From NCBI GenBank assembly GCA_947179485.1, contig OX359246.1, positions 51,811,632-51,875,631 of the forward strand: 64,000 nucleotides of DNA, in the 5' to 3' direction. The notes beneath the pieces are model-generated. The model did not search any database and had not been told where the DNA came from. It was given only the letters and a program-made list of their open reading frames with translations. Shown piece by piece: positions 1 to 11,251 of the stretch (position 1 is the stretch's first letter; every line of letters starts with the position of its first letter). The translations under genes and the position numbers were made by a program. This stretch comes from Allacma fusca (taxonomy: Eukaryota; Arthropoda; Collembola; Symphypleona; Sminthuridae).

Positions 1-552
1 ATAAAAGGACCTTTCACTGCTAGTTTTTGAACACACGTAATGGAAAAACATCATTAGTATACAAAATTAATTAATGTGGTCGGCTTTGCCTATAGTCAAA
101 TCACCCTTACGTATTCATTATTTATACTCAGATCAAGAATGCCTGTAGATCATTTTGCTTATCCTCGAAGGAGTAGCAAAAGCTTTTAAACTAGTAACAT
201 TTTATGTCGGTCCCGATGGCTTACTACTTTAGTCAAGGCGAATTCATTAATCACGAAAAATGACTCCGAAATCGGACTGTAGTTTAATTTTATCGCGCCA
301 GCTCTCAATCGTTCTGAATTATCAAATGAATTCACTCTTCCTGCATGAAGGATTTTTGGAATATTTTAGAATTGGTGTTTTGATGTTATTTTAACCAAGT
401 CGTTTTGTTATAGTCACAACCGCTTCTACAGACGTTAGATTCCAGTCGAATCGGACGGGGGAGTACAGGATGTCGGGGAAGACACAATTATTTGAACAGT
501 GAGGGCATTCCATTTAAACCAACGTGAATAACCCTCTATACAAGATTATATG
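1..552. repeat. R-family satellite-like monomer, copy 1 (left part)
   Basis: This non-coding sequence belongs to a repeat family (R) that recurs throughout the first 48 kb. Recognisable blocks are the tract TTTTTGAA..ACAC near the start, AAGAATGCCT with GCTTATCCTCGAA, CGGTCCCG followed by GGCTTACTACTTTA, and ATCGGACGGG followed by a GATGTCGGGG tract. The series returns to the CTACTAATTTTTGAA block near 1222, so one monomer is about 0.8 kb once the inserted MITE is subtracted. The same bases recur at 15964-16515. Confidence 0.7.
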
Positions 553-951
553 CAGGGTTGGCAAGCGGCAAGAAATGGCCTGGCCGTTATTGGTTAAAAT
601 CCGGTTCTTACCGGCTTGGTCCAATTGCTTGGGTTGGTATAAAATGGTCGTAATTAATATTATCCAAATAAATCCACTGTCCAATAAAAACCGGTTTTAA
701 CCAAAACGTACCACCGGCTTGGCTAATATTACGCATGCATGAACACAGGGTTGCCAAGTGGTCAAAAATGGCCTGGTTATTCCTGGTTAAAATCCGGTTC
801 TAACCGGCCCGGACCTGTTGTATAGTTTGGTATAAAATGGCCATAATTAATACTATCCAAATAAGTCCACTGTCCAATAAAAACCGGTTGTTACCATTTC
901 ATGCCACTGGCTTGGCCTTTATAGATAAAAGCCGGTTTTTTGCCAACCCTG
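553..951. mobile_element. hAT-type MITE (family a), copy 1
   Basis: This 399-bp non-coding element starts CAGGGTTGGCAA and ends TTGCCAACCCTG, which are inverted repeats of the hAT CAGGG type. It is flanked by the perfect 8-bp duplication ATTATATG at 545-552 and 952-959, as hAT transposases make. Internally it is two related units of about 195 bp, each with a GGCCTGG...TTAAAATCCGGTTC block, so it may be a dimer. There is no reading frame. It is inserted in R sequence and is identical in position to 16516-16914. Confidence 0.88.
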
Positions 952-1490
952 ATTATATGTTTTAGAGTTGTCACTTTAAATTGTATTTTTTTAGAATGAA
1001 AAGATTTTGAGTGTATGTGTTTGCAAACGGAAAAAATTTGGGACTCAAATTCCCGTGATATTTGCCGCGCTGACAGGTCATATAATTTTGGCCCGAGAAT
1101 TTCGGGACGGAACGGCAAGTTTGCGGAACACAAAAATGGTTGCCCGCAGAAGCTATAACAGTTATGAACAATGAACTAAAACCAAGCCTTGAAGGCAAAA
1201 TGGTCTAAAGATACCTTCCGCTACTAATTTTTGAAAACATTTAGTGGATTCAAAAATTCACTCCAAAATCCTACTGTAATTTAATTTTCTCGTTTTTTCT
1301 CAATTTTGCTGAATTTTCAGATTAGTTCACTCTTCCACCGAGAAATAATTAAGTGATTTCGAGCCTTAATTAATTGAAATATTGTGTTATCTTGATATTA
1401 TTTTAGTAATTTTTTATAGTTACAGCGGCTTCCGCTTACATTGAATTCCAGTCTAATCGGACGGGACAGTAAAGAATGTCAGAGAAGACC
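952..1490. repeat. R-family sequence, copy 1
   Basis: R-family monomer sequence resumes after the MITE: GTTTTAGAGTTGTCAC, GCGGAACACAAAAATG, GAAGGCAAAATGGTCTAAAG, CTACTAATTTTTGAA. It runs up to 1490, where a deletion joins it directly to LINE A. Short open frames on the minus strand here have no recognisable product and are read as chance. Confidence 0.65.
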
Positions 1491-1847
1491 CAGCTAGGAG
1501 CAATATCACATTAGTGAACTTGTGATGACAAATTAGTAATCCTACATTATTTTTATGTATTGTCTATGATCCATTATTGGTTTCTGTTGTTATGATCCTT
1601 AATAGTGTTAGTATGTCATTGATATAGGTATATGTCATGTCTGTAATAGCCCATTGTTGAAATGTCATATTCAGCATGTATATTTATTGTATGGCTCAAA
1701 GTACCTTGTCAAGTTTTAGCCTTATCAGGTATAACTAATGTAAGTTTCCTGGAAAAGGGTTTATAGTATTTATAGGCATGAGTCAATGATATGAAGGCAT
1801 TCCGCTGGACCCTTTCTAAAATGCCTTTCACTTTTCCTACTCGGCTT

Positions 1848-1866
1848 TCCTGTATAAATACCGAGC
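1848..1866 (+). promoter_or_regulatory. TATA-like promoter motif in LINE A leader
   Basis: CTGTATAAATACCGAG lies in the LINE A leader about 310 bp upstream of its first frame. It is followed by a pyrimidine-rich CACTTCGATTTCAACTG tract that could hold the start site. The arrangement resembles a pol II core promoter or a captured LTR promoter rather than the TATA-less promoter common in LINEs. No LTR ends could be defined, so this is a motif-level call only. The same motif occurs near 18152 in copy 2. Confidence 0.35.
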
Positions 1867-2107
1867 CCTTTCCCATTCTCAATACACTTCGATTTCAACT
1901 GTTCTACTAGTAACTTGCTCCTGTAAATAAATACTTTTCAGCCTCTTTTGAAATAGAGCTTTTCATTAAGTTGATTGATTCATATTTCATCACAGAATTC
2001 ATCCACTTCCAAAGGACTGACAGTGACCCAAACTTGACTCAAGATCTACAATACTCGTATCCAATATCACTATACACTACTCATACCTTAAGACTTACAC
2101 TAAATTA

Positions 2108-2131
2108 TTTATTTTATTTTATTTTATTTTA
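2108..2131. repeat. (TTTTA)n microsatellite in LINE A leader
   Basis: About five units of TTTTA lie just before the LINE A start codon. They are present at the same place in copy 2 (18409-18432). Confidence 0.8.
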
Positions 2132-2172
2132 CCTATTGACTAATATTCTGAGTAGAAAATCTCCCCTTTATT

Positions 2173-3834
2173 ATGGCTTATTATAAAACAGGTAGCAATG
2201 AAATTTGCAGAATTTGCTGTAAAGCAAATGCTAGAAAGGCTTTTATTACATGTAGAATATGCAAATCTGTCTATCACAACACTAATTGTCTGAATCTGTC
2301 ACTATCTATACCCGATTTCCGCATGCTAGCTAATTCTGGAACAGGGTTATGCACCTATTGTAATGACCTAGATGATAGGCACTCTATTGACTCGCTGCAT
2401 TTACTTCAACTTGGAAACAATAATGATTCCTTCTTTGAGGATAGTAAATCCTGCCCTAATAAGATAAATGCCGATGCTAATGTTACTCCAACCTTACTAC
2501 CCAAAGGTCTCTCTTTATTCTCCCTTAACATTTGTAGTCTCAGAAATAAAGTAGATGAGCTGTCAACGCTAATCTTCGAGTACAAAATTGACGTTATATG
2601 CATAGGAGAAACTTGGTTCAGTGCAAATACTCACAGTAATGAGTTAAACATAGATGGGTATACACTTTACAGAAAGGATCGTGGATCCCCAGGCGGTGGA
2701 TTATCAATTTATGTAAACTCAAACCTTCTCTATCAAATTATACCTACTTTAGGTGACTCCTTTGAATCACTGGCTATATCTGTCACTCTTCCGCACACAA
2801 ACCCTATTGCTATCACTAATATATACAGACCACCAGGACAACTGGTGAACGATGATAATTTTCTATTTGAATTTTCGGAACTCACAAAGACACTCCAAAA
2901 TCATTGCACGGAAATCTACATTCTTGGCGATCTAAACATTGACCTATTAACTACTAATAATAACAAACAAAAACTTCTCCCTGTCACTAACCGTCTAAAT
3001 CTCTCACAGTTAATTACTGAAGCAACTAGAGTTACGCAAACATCACGTAGTCTTATCGACCACATATATACTACAGACACTTCCCTTATAACTGCTTCTT
3101 GAATTGTACACAGTAGCCTTTCCGATCATGATATTATTTATGCAGTTCGTAAGAAACCTAAACTACACTTTGCCACTGTCGTGATAATATGCAGAAGCTA
3201 CTGTAATCTTAACGTAAACAAACTAAAAGATTCTTTAGCAAACGCAAAGTGGACTTTAATTGATTCCTTTGACTGCATAAACGATAAAATTGAAGTCCTG
3301 GAATGTTTAACAAACTGTATAATTGATGACTGCATACCCACTATCAAAAGAAGAGTAAGGGCAAGACCTGCAGACTGGATCACGCCGCAGATTAAAAAAC
3401 TTATCCACCACAAAAATCATTTGAAAAAAATCGCCATTAAATCAAAATGCGCAAATGCATGGATAAATTACAAAGCTGCGCGAAACTCAGTAACTCAAAC
3501 CATTCGTAATTTGAAGGCCAAGTTTATTAATAATAAATTTAGTAAATGCAAAACCTCCAAAGAATCTTACGACGCATTTAAACAATTAATTGGAGATAAA
3601 ATAAATAGTACTAACATTCCAATCATTGAATGCAACGCCATTAAGCTCTCAGATAAATCTGAAATCTGTGACAAGCTTGCTAAAGCCTTTGTCCTTGATC
3701 ACCCTAATGACGACCCTTTCTTAAATAGTATTACATCCTCCATAAAACGAAACAATTTTTCTGTTAAATTTGTTGAAAGAAAAGAAATAATCTCACTGAT
3801 TAAATACACCAAAAAAATACTCTGCGGGATTTAA
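2173..3834 (+). pseudogene. LINE A PHD finger + endonuclease, copy 1
   Basis: From the ATG, the first 60 or so residues carry a C-x2-C...C-x2-C...H-x4-C...C-x2-C pattern, read as a PHD-like zinc finger. An EEP/APE-type endonuclease follows: SLNICSLRNK, ICIGETW, RKDRGSPGGG, NIYRPPG, YILGDLNIDLL, LIDHIYT and, after a stop, SDHD. These are the Mg-binding and catalytic landmarks of LINE endonucleases that nick the target DNA. TGA at 3100-3102 interrupts the frame, which is otherwise open to 3834. There a frameshift leads into the RT. The same stop is in copy 2, so the element was dead before duplication, unless the stop is read through. Confidence 0.82.
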
Positions 3835-5013
3835 AAACATACCATCCAACGTCCTCAAATTATTCCCTGAATTTTTTGCTCCTATTCTTGCAAATATATT
3901 TAATTCTGCCCTGAATATAAGCAAATTCCCGTCAGCATGGAAAAAAGTCACCCCTATTAATAAACCGAAAACAAACAAATTATTAGCCACATCCTATAGA
4001 CCAATCTCAATCCTACCTTTCTTGTCTAAAATATTTGAATCTGTCATTGCTACACGAATAATCAGTTTTGTTAACAAGTCTAACTTATTATCTAGTTACG
4101 TATTTGGATTTCGAAAAAGTAAGTCGACATTGCATGCATTAATTGAAGTAACCCATAATCTATTTGAAGCTATAGAGAGTAAAATGTATGTAGGTGCACT
4201 GTTTGTGGATCTTCGCAAAGCATTTGACAGTATCAAATACAATTAATTCTTAAACTCCAACAAATTTACCAGCTCCCTAATTACCTTATAGACATTCTAT
4301 AATGCTACCTCCAACAGCGTACATTCTCCGTTAAATTGGGCACTTTTCTCTCTAACCCATACGGGCTGTATGGTGGCGTCCCTCAGGGAAGTGTCTTGGG
4401 TCCAATACTATTTATTCTCTATTTTAATGATATTACTAGCGCGCTTAAAAACTATATGCAGATGATATTGCAATTGTATGTTCTGCGAAAAATATTACTA
4501 CTCTTGAATGAACTTGAAGTGGCATTGGGAAATATTCACTCTTGGTGTAACTCCAATAACATGGAAGTGAACTTTAAAAAAACGGTTTTCATGACTTTTA
4601 CTCAACCTTATTCAAAATTAAACTGCAATATCAACTCAATATCTGTTTGCTCAAACATAATTAGTCGAGTGGATTGCTTTAAATACCTAGGAGTTCATAT
4701 TGACAAACACCTTTCATTCAGTAAACATGCCAATGAAGTTCACAAAAAAATAACATTTAAATGCTCTCAGGTTATTAAATACAAACGACTTATTAGCCCT
4801 AAATTCTTACCTATAGTGTTTAAATCTCTTGTATTTTCGCAAATTGATTACGGGTTCCCTATCTGGGGAACAGTAAACAACTCCATGTCAATCCACCATC
4901 GATCATTTCCTAAAGTGTATACACTTCAAAGGGTATTAGTTCAAACCGATTTACGACAAGCTCAAACTATCCAACTTACTAAAATCCACACACAAAACAA
5001 CAAATCAACCTAA
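3835..5013 (+). pseudogene. LINE A reverse transcriptase, copy 1
   Basis: RT motifs are spread over shifted frames: SYRPISILPFLSK, GFRKSKSTLHAL and VDLRKAFDSI (4022-4246), then GGVPQGSVLGPILF (from 4336) and FKYLGVHIDKHLSF. The YADD catalytic box is encoded at 4455-4466, but out of frame with the flanking motifs, and a later indel restores the frame. Stops near 4246 and 5013 and these shifts make the enzyme non-functional. The family role is target-primed reverse transcription of the LINE RNA. Confidence 0.82.
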
Positions 5014-5425
5014 TTAAACTTTATGAGAGCTACTCGATTCTTACCATCTTCGAAAGACATTTATTACAGCCTCCTTTACTAAAATTCTCTTAAATCAGCC
5101 AGAAAGATTACCTTGCCTCTCTCAGGTCACTAGGCCTATCTCAACTTGATCGTCTAGACATCTTCACTTTCTGTGCATACTTGTACGATCATCTTTCTTC
5201 CAAAACTCCTTCCAATACCGGTCTTGCAAGATCTGGACCTCAATTCCTTTTAATATTCATTCTCTACCAAATATCAAAGAATTCCAGTTTGAATTAAGTA
5301 AATGGATTATATCTAAACGCAAATGAACATACTATAATATTTATACTTTTTCACATATGTATGTATACATGTTTATTACCACTAACCATATTGACCATAT
5401 GATTACTTAATTTATTCTATCGTTG

Positions 5426-6465
5426 ATTAATTACCAAATTATTAATTAGATGCACTGTAGCTCCTAGAAATGTCTATCACTGGAAATCAGAGCTTTGCTC
5501 TGTGCTGATTTGACGCAATAAATCAATTACATTACATCGCTACTAGTTTTTGAAGACACTTAGTTTATAAACCTCATAGGTATATAATAATTAAAGAATG
5601 TTGTCTGCTTTGCCTCTAATCAAAATACGCGTACGTATTTATGCCAGATCAAGAATGCCTCTAGATTATATTGCTTATCCTCGAAAGATCGTCCTAACTT
5701 GTAACATGTTATGGCGGTCCCGTAGGCTTACTACTTTAATCAGGTCATGTTGTGTAGTCACAAAAAAGTCTCGGAATTCCGGCTGTAGTTGAATTTTATC
5801 GTGCCGGTCCTAAATCATTTAAAAATTTAGCAAAAGAATTTACACTTCCTCCAACTACGAGATAAGTAATTTCGAGCCTTCATTCATTGAAATATAGAAG
5901 TTATATCTTAATATATTGTAAAAATGTATAATGTATTAGTGAAATAGTGTAGGGTGGCTCAGTGGTAGAGAGTAGTAAAGATAATTCAAGTTATGTCAAG
6001 AGCTAAACCAGGAATGACCTCCCTTAATTTATTCAACAGAATAGATGGTAGTCGTTTAGTTAGGTAAGCATCGTGTAGTAAGCATTGGTTAATATCTTTC
6101 GTAATATTATAATTCATTATTTCTAAAACTAGTAATAATTGTTTGACTCAATAATAACAACTGTGGTTATTCTAATAATGTCGTAACAATATGTTATTAG
6201 TGTAAACAAATATATTTGTAAATCAAATCCGCTTCTGCGTACTGTGTAATGCAACTAAATCGGACGGGACAACACAGAATGTCGGGGCAGACACAATTAT
6301 CGGCACAGTCAGACCACTCCATTTTAACCAATTTAGATTCCCCTATAAGATTACTTTACTTTATGCTAGAAATATTATATAAACTATTACTTGTAAAATT
6401 GGGCTGACGTAATTATCACTCTGATCAACAAAGCATCTATACCATGGTGGTTATGAGGTTATTTT
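5426..6465. repeat. 1,040-bp direct repeat, left copy, flanking LINE B
   Basis: This segment matches 9834-10873 with no difference seen by eye. It comprises the last 110 bp of LINE A plus R-family sequence. Its right end abuts the 5' end of LINE B, and the right copy begins immediately after the LINE B tail. Copy 2 of the large duplication holds the segment only once (21727 to about 27531, split by LINE C). The geometry is that of a target-site duplication of extraordinary length; a tandem duplication is the alternative. Confidence 0.85.
5955..5970 (+). other. tRNA-like A box inside R family
   Basis: TGGCTCAGTGGTAGAG is an excellent match to the D-arm/A box of tRNAs. No tRNA fold follows, and the only TTCAA core downstream (about 5983) is too close for a normal B box. 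It is probably a relic of a tRNA-derived SINE. It also occurs at 10363-10378 and 27011-27026. Confidence 0.35.
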
Positions 6466-6469
6466 GTCT

Positions 6470-7628
6470 TATCAGTATTGGCTTTTGGAACGTACATGGT
6501 TCAAAAAATTTGGTAAACTTAGACACGACAGAAGGACATATTATAAATGGATGGGATATTATAGGAGTATGTGAAACGTGGGTCGAATCCGAAACTTTAA
6601 ATTTAGGAATAAACTTTTCAAATTATCAGTATATACACTTCCCTGGCACACGCACGTATAGTAGTGGTAGAGCTTCAGGTGGGACTGGAATTTTATTCAA
6701 ATCTCAAAAAATTAAGTTGGTAAATATCTTATATTGTAAGCAAAACCTAGTACTTGTACAACTTTTTTGTAAACAAGCCTCTAAATATTTTGTTGTGGGA
6801 ATTGTGTATATGCCCATAGAACATAAAGAATGGCAGGAATGCGTGACAGAATTAAATAAGCAAATAAGGAATATCGACACAGGCATGAAAGTAATTATTG
6901 GAGGAGACTTTAATTGCAGAATTGGAGAACAGGACTTAATTCCGGAGGAGTTGATAGTTGGCTCAAATCTTAGTTGCATCAGAAATTCTTGTGATAAAAT
7001 AGCACATGGTAAAGCTAAGAAACTATTCGAATTGTTTGATAATAATGGGCTTATACTACTGAATGGCAGAACAGACGGGGACTTAGGAGGAAAGTGCACA
7101 TTCGTGGGACACAATGCCTATAGCACCATTGACTTCTGCCTGGTCAGTTACAACCTAGTAAAGGAGGTAAACCGCTTTGAAGTCGTAAGTATTGGTTCCT
7201 CAGACCATCTCCCTATTGTCCTAAAAATTCGAAATACATATTGTGACACTGAAACTCCCATGGAATATAAACATCAAACAAGCATTAAAATAAACGCTCA
7301 ATCTATAGCAGAGTTCACCAAGCAGCTTAGCAGAAGAGAACCACCTGCAATGAGGGGGGACGCCGAAGTATCTCTAGATGCTCTGATAGAATCTTTACGA
7401 GGAGTTGCAGAGCAGGCCAACTGTCTGAAACAAAGAATTTCAAATCGATCCTGGAAAGAAAAGCCATGGTTCGATACAGAATGCAGGGAACTGAAAAGAA
7501 AACTTAGATCTTTATTAAATAATTCCAGGGCGGTGAGGTTGCAGGCATTGCGTTCAAAAATTATTCAGGTTAGAAAAGAATTTAAGGATTTATGCTATTC
7601 CAAAAAAGAGTATATTTTGAATTGTTGA
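6470..7628 (+). pseudogene. LINE B endonuclease domain
   Basis: This is an EEP-type endonuclease that starts at GFWNVHGSKN. Landmarks are GVCETWVES, GRASGGTGILF, VIIGGDFNCRIG, STIDFCL and SSDHLPIVL, so all catalytic motifs are present. The upstream codons from 6444, including the ATG, come from target DNA, not the element, so the frame has no native start. The frame ends at 7628, where one base appears to be missing. The RT part continues in the overlapping frame from about 7592. Confidence 0.83.
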
Positions 7629-8803
7629 GAGAAAATATTAGTAACAGTAGAAACTCTAAAGAGTTCTGGGACTCAGTACGTAGATTTAAGCCGATTGCCA
7701 CGCAAAGGGATGGAGTAGGTAAAGCCAGGTGGGAACAATTTTATAAGGAAATTATGCCAGCAAAAGACCTAGAAACAGAATATTTTAGCAACGTAGGGCA
7801 GGACTTTCTAAACAGGGACATAACAATGGCAGAGCTTAAAGAAGCTATAAAAAAAGTAAGTTCCGGGAAAACCCCAGGCACAGACGGTATTACGAATGAA
7901 TGTCTAAAGGCACTCCCTGACAATTGGCTACAAATGTTTCTAGGACTACTTAATCAAATATTTAATACTGAAAAATGTCCAAATGTACTTACCGAAATAG
8001 AAATTATAACACTTTTTAAAAAAGGTGACAGAGATGACCCAGGAAACTATAGGGGCATAGCCTTAATAAGCTGTGTAACAAAACTATTTACCCAGATATT
8101 ACTGACTAGAATAGCTCATTGGGCGGACAACTGTGGTATTATTCCTGAATCTCAGGCAGGTTTTCGGAAACAACGTTCATGCATGGATCAAATTTTTACA
8201 CTTGCAGGCATAATCCACCATCATCTGAGATACCCAAAAAGAAAGATATATGCCTTATTTGTAGACTACCGCAGAGCCTTTGACTCCATTTGTCACAAGC
8301 TCCTATGGAGAAAGCTCCATTCAATAGGCTTAAGTGGGAAAATAATCCGAGTATTACAAAGTATATACTCCCAGGCTAGACTCAGAGTACGAACATTCGA
8401 AGGTTATACTAAGTATCAGGATATAAATGAGGGGGTACTACAGGGGGAGATTCTATCACCACTTCTATTCTCACTTTTCATTGCTGACATGGAAATGTTT
8501 TTCAATGTCAACCAAGCGCAGGGTATAAGCATTAATCACAGAGTCACTATTCTGACATTAATGTATGCAGACGATACTGTCATTCTTGCTAACAGTCCCG
8601 GTGACTTAAGAAGAAAAATTGGTCTATTGCAGCAATATTGTGAGTTAAACCAATTACAGGTTAACGACACCAAAACGAAGGTTCTAATATTCGCCAAAGT
8701 GCAGCCCAGAAAGATACCAGTTTTATATTGGAAGCAAAGCGTTGGAAGTGGTGAGGGAATATATATATCTCGGCGTCCCCTTTCATTCAACTGGTTCTTT
8801 TAG
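7592..8803 (+). pseudogene. LINE B reverse transcriptase
   Basis: RT motifs occur in order: SGKTPGTDGITNE, NYRGIALISCVTKLF, SQAGFRKQRSCMDQIF, LFVDYRRAFDSI, EGVLQGEILSPLLFSLF, and the catalytic YADD at 8564-8575. The frame shifts near 8750, just before the LGVP motif, so the coding sequence is broken downstream of the catalytic core. Confidence 0.85.
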
Positions 8804-9698
8804 GCTGACAGCAAACTTTTTTAAGAAAAAAGCTATAGGGGCACAAGGTGCAATACTTGCTATTATTAACTCCTCCGGATGCAACTCATGGGAATCAATC
8901 AAGAGGGTACGGTAGAGTCGTTAAATACTAAATTTTTGAGGCAAGTTTTAAGAGTTAATCCCAAAACATCCAACCACTCCCTACGCATGGAGGCAGGAAG
9001 GTGTAAAATAGGATGTACTATTCTTAAACTTGCGTTAATGTACTTATATAAAATATTGCAAATGAGTCCTGATAGATATCCATATATAACTCTACAGAAA
9101 CTCATTGCTATGGACAAGGAGTCACAACCTCGACCTGTATGGAACTGGGCTAGTAAGGTAAAAGAAAAGTTAGAAGAACTAGACTTTAGTGTAAACTGGG
9201 AAGAAATTACCAGATTGGATTGAGAAAAAATATGACTCCATTATTCAGGCTGCAATTATGAAATCCTACCTAGATGACCTAGATAATATAATGATATCTC
9301 AACAGAACCCGCGGTATAAATATCTGTTAAAGGGTACATCAGTTCCAGGGTATCTCACGTATAACCTACCTATGTACAAAATAAGACTAATTGCTCAATT
9401 ACGATTATCAAACCCATTAGAAGCTAAATTTATTTTTAAACATAATACAATAGAAATTGTACCTAATAAGGCATGCTTACTATGTAATCATCCCCAAGTC
9501 TCGATACAACATTTAATTTTAGATTGTTCCAAACTTCAAAACTTAAGGGTAAAGCATAATTTAAGGCAAGAACATCAAACCTCAGAAAGAACTCTAGGAA
9601 ATCTGTTGTGCAGCTCAAACCCAATTATACTAAGCAATCTATATCATATGTGTCTGGAAATCAGTGCTGTAATTACAACAATCTCAAGAAATAACTGA
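8804..9698 (+). pseudogene. LINE B C-terminal thumb and zinc-binding region
   Basis: Two open pieces (8879-9223 and 9258-9698) continue the RT ORF after frameshifts. The first covers the connection region. The second ends in a C-x2-C...H...C segment (CLLCNHPQ...HLILDC near 9473-9528). It matches in position and style the CKQCN...C segment of LINE C, so a nucleic-acid-binding C-terminal zinc motif is inferred. The ORF closes at 9698, about 135 bp before the CATA tail. Confidence 0.72.
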
Positions 9699-9833
9699 AA
9701 AGGATACGGCAAAGGAAAAATTGTGACAACTTGTATATCAAATAATTATAGTAATCGCAAATTATTGTAAAACTATTAGTTTACTTTTGTGTATGAGCAT
9801 ACTCAGAAACACAATAAACATACATACATACAT

Positions 9834-10873
9834 ATTAATTACCAAATTATTAATTAGATGCACTGTAGCTCCTAGAAATGTCTATCACTGGAAATCAGAG
9901 CTTTGCTCTGTGCTGATTTGACGCAATAAATCAATTACATTACATCGCTACTAGTTTTTGAAGACACTTAGTTTATAAACCTCATAGGTATATAATAATT
10001 AAAGAATGTTGTCTGCTTTGCCTCTAATCAAAATACGCGTACGTATTTATGCCAGATCAAGAATGCCTCTAGATTATATTGCTTATCCTCGAAAGATCGT
10101 CCTAACTTGTAACATGTTATGGCGGTCCCGTAGGCTTACTACTTTAATCAGGTCATGTTGTGTAGTCACAAAAAAGTCTCGGAATTCCGGCTGTAGTTGA
10201 ATTTTATCGTGCCGGTCCTAAATCATTTAAAAATTTAGCAAAAGAATTTACACTTCCTCCAACTACGAGATAAGTAATTTCGAGCCTTCATTCATTGAAA
10301 TATAGAAGTTATATCTTAATATATTGTAAAAATGTATAATGTATTAGTGAAATAGTGTAGGGTGGCTCAGTGGTAGAGAGTAGTAAAGATAATTCAAGTT
10401 ATGTCAAGAGCTAAACCAGGAATGACCTCCCTTAATTTATTCAACAGAATAGATGGTAGTCGTTTAGTTAGGTAAGCATCGTGTAGTAAGCATTGGTTAA
10501 TATCTTTCGTAATATTATAATTCATTATTTCTAAAACTAGTAATAATTGTTTGACTCAATAATAACAACTGTGGTTATTCTAATAATGTCGTAACAATAT
10601 GTTATTAGTGTAAACAAATATATTTGTAAATCAAATCCGCTTCTGCGTACTGTGTAATGCAACTAAATCGGACGGGACAACACAGAATGTCGGGGCAGAC
10701 ACAATTATCGGCACAGTCAGACCACTCCATTTTAACCAATTTAGATTCCCCTATAAGATTACTTTACTTTATGCTAGAAATATTATATAAACTATTACTT
10801 GTAAAATTGGGCTGACGTAATTATCACTCTGATCAACAAAGCATCTATACCATGGTGGTTATGAGGTTATTTT
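9834..10873. repeat. 1,040-bp direct repeat, right copy
   Basis: This is the right copy of the repeat described at 5426-6465. It begins one base after the CATA tail of LINE B. It continues without a break into the R sequence that follows the same segment in copy 2, so it is the one in original right-hand context. Confidence 0.85.
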
Positions 10874-11251
10874 TGTCACATTAAAAAAAGTCAATAAAAA
10901 TTGCATACAGACACACAGTCTATGGCGGTCCCGTAGGCTTACTACTTTATTTAGGTCATGGTCATGTCGTGTAGTCACAAAAAATTCTCTCGGAATTCCG
11001 GCTGCAGTCGAATTTTCTCGTGCCCGCAATAAATCAACCTGAATTTAGAAAATGAATTTACTCTTCCTCCAGTTACGAGTTAAGTGACTTCGAGCCTTCA
11101 TGTATTTAAATACAGAAATCATATCTTAATATTAGTTTAACCAAGTCGATTTTTAAATCAAATCCGCTTCTGCGAACAGTGTAATGCAAATCAAATCAGA
11201 CGGGACAACACTGAATGTCGGGGCAGACAGAATTATCTGCACAGTCAGACC
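10874..11251. repeat. R-family sequence (partial monomer)
   Basis: The R blocks CGGTCCCGTAGGCTTACTAC, GGAATTCCGGCTGCAG and ATCAGACGGGACAACAC are present. The region is the host of the MITE that begins at 11252. It matches 27532-27899 in copy 2 except for small changes. Confidence 0.6.

Larger units (their letters stand above)
1491..5535 (+). mobile_element. LINE A, non-LTR retrotransposon, copy 1 (defective)
   Basis: This LINE on the plus strand has a 5' leader of about 0.7 kb, one long broken frame (2173-5013), and a 3' UTR. The 3' UTR ends in a hairpin (CAGAGC-TTT-GCTCTG near 5490-5504, inside an AAATCA/TGATTT pair) and a short ATTAC-type tail. Domain order is PHD-like zinc finger, apurinic-type endonuclease, reverse transcriptase, with no separate ORF1. 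A single frame, a PHD finger and a 3' hairpin recall CR1/L2-type elements of the Jockey group, but the clade is inferred. The 5' edge is uncertain because of a deletion at 1490/1491. Copy 2 is 17792-21836. Confidence 0.85.
6466..9833 (+). mobile_element. LINE B, 5'-truncated non-LTR retrotransposon
   Basis: This 3.37-kb LINE begins abruptly at the first residues of its endonuclease domain and so lacks ORF1 and 5' UTR. It ends in a (CATA)n tail (ACATACATACATACAT). The domains are endonuclease, RT and a C-terminal zinc-binding segment, broken by single-base shifts near 7600, 8750-8880 and 9230. Motif wording (GVLQGEILSPLLF, SQAGFRKQRSC) resembles LINE C, so the two are related families, probably in the I/Jockey group; the clade is not resolved. 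It is flanked by the 1,040-bp direct repeat and absent from copy 2, so it inserted after the large duplication. Confidence 0.87.

Noticed and set aside
1491-1970. Solo LTR in the LINE A leader (TATA-like box, TGTTGAAAT near 1653)
   Set aside because: No convincing TG...CA ends, target duplication or PBS could be found; kept as a promoter-like motif only.
1971-2186. 71-codon ORF in the LINE A leader
   Set aside because: It does not begin with ATG, spans the TTTTA microsatellite, and has low-complexity sequence; it is leader, not a gene.
5598-5792. 64-codon ORF repeated at 10006
   Set aside because: It is in R-family DNA and repeated only because of the 1,040-bp repeat; other R copies do not keep the frame.
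5955-6030. tRNA gene
   Set aside because: Only the A box is good; no acceptor stem, anticodon arm or correctly spaced B box.
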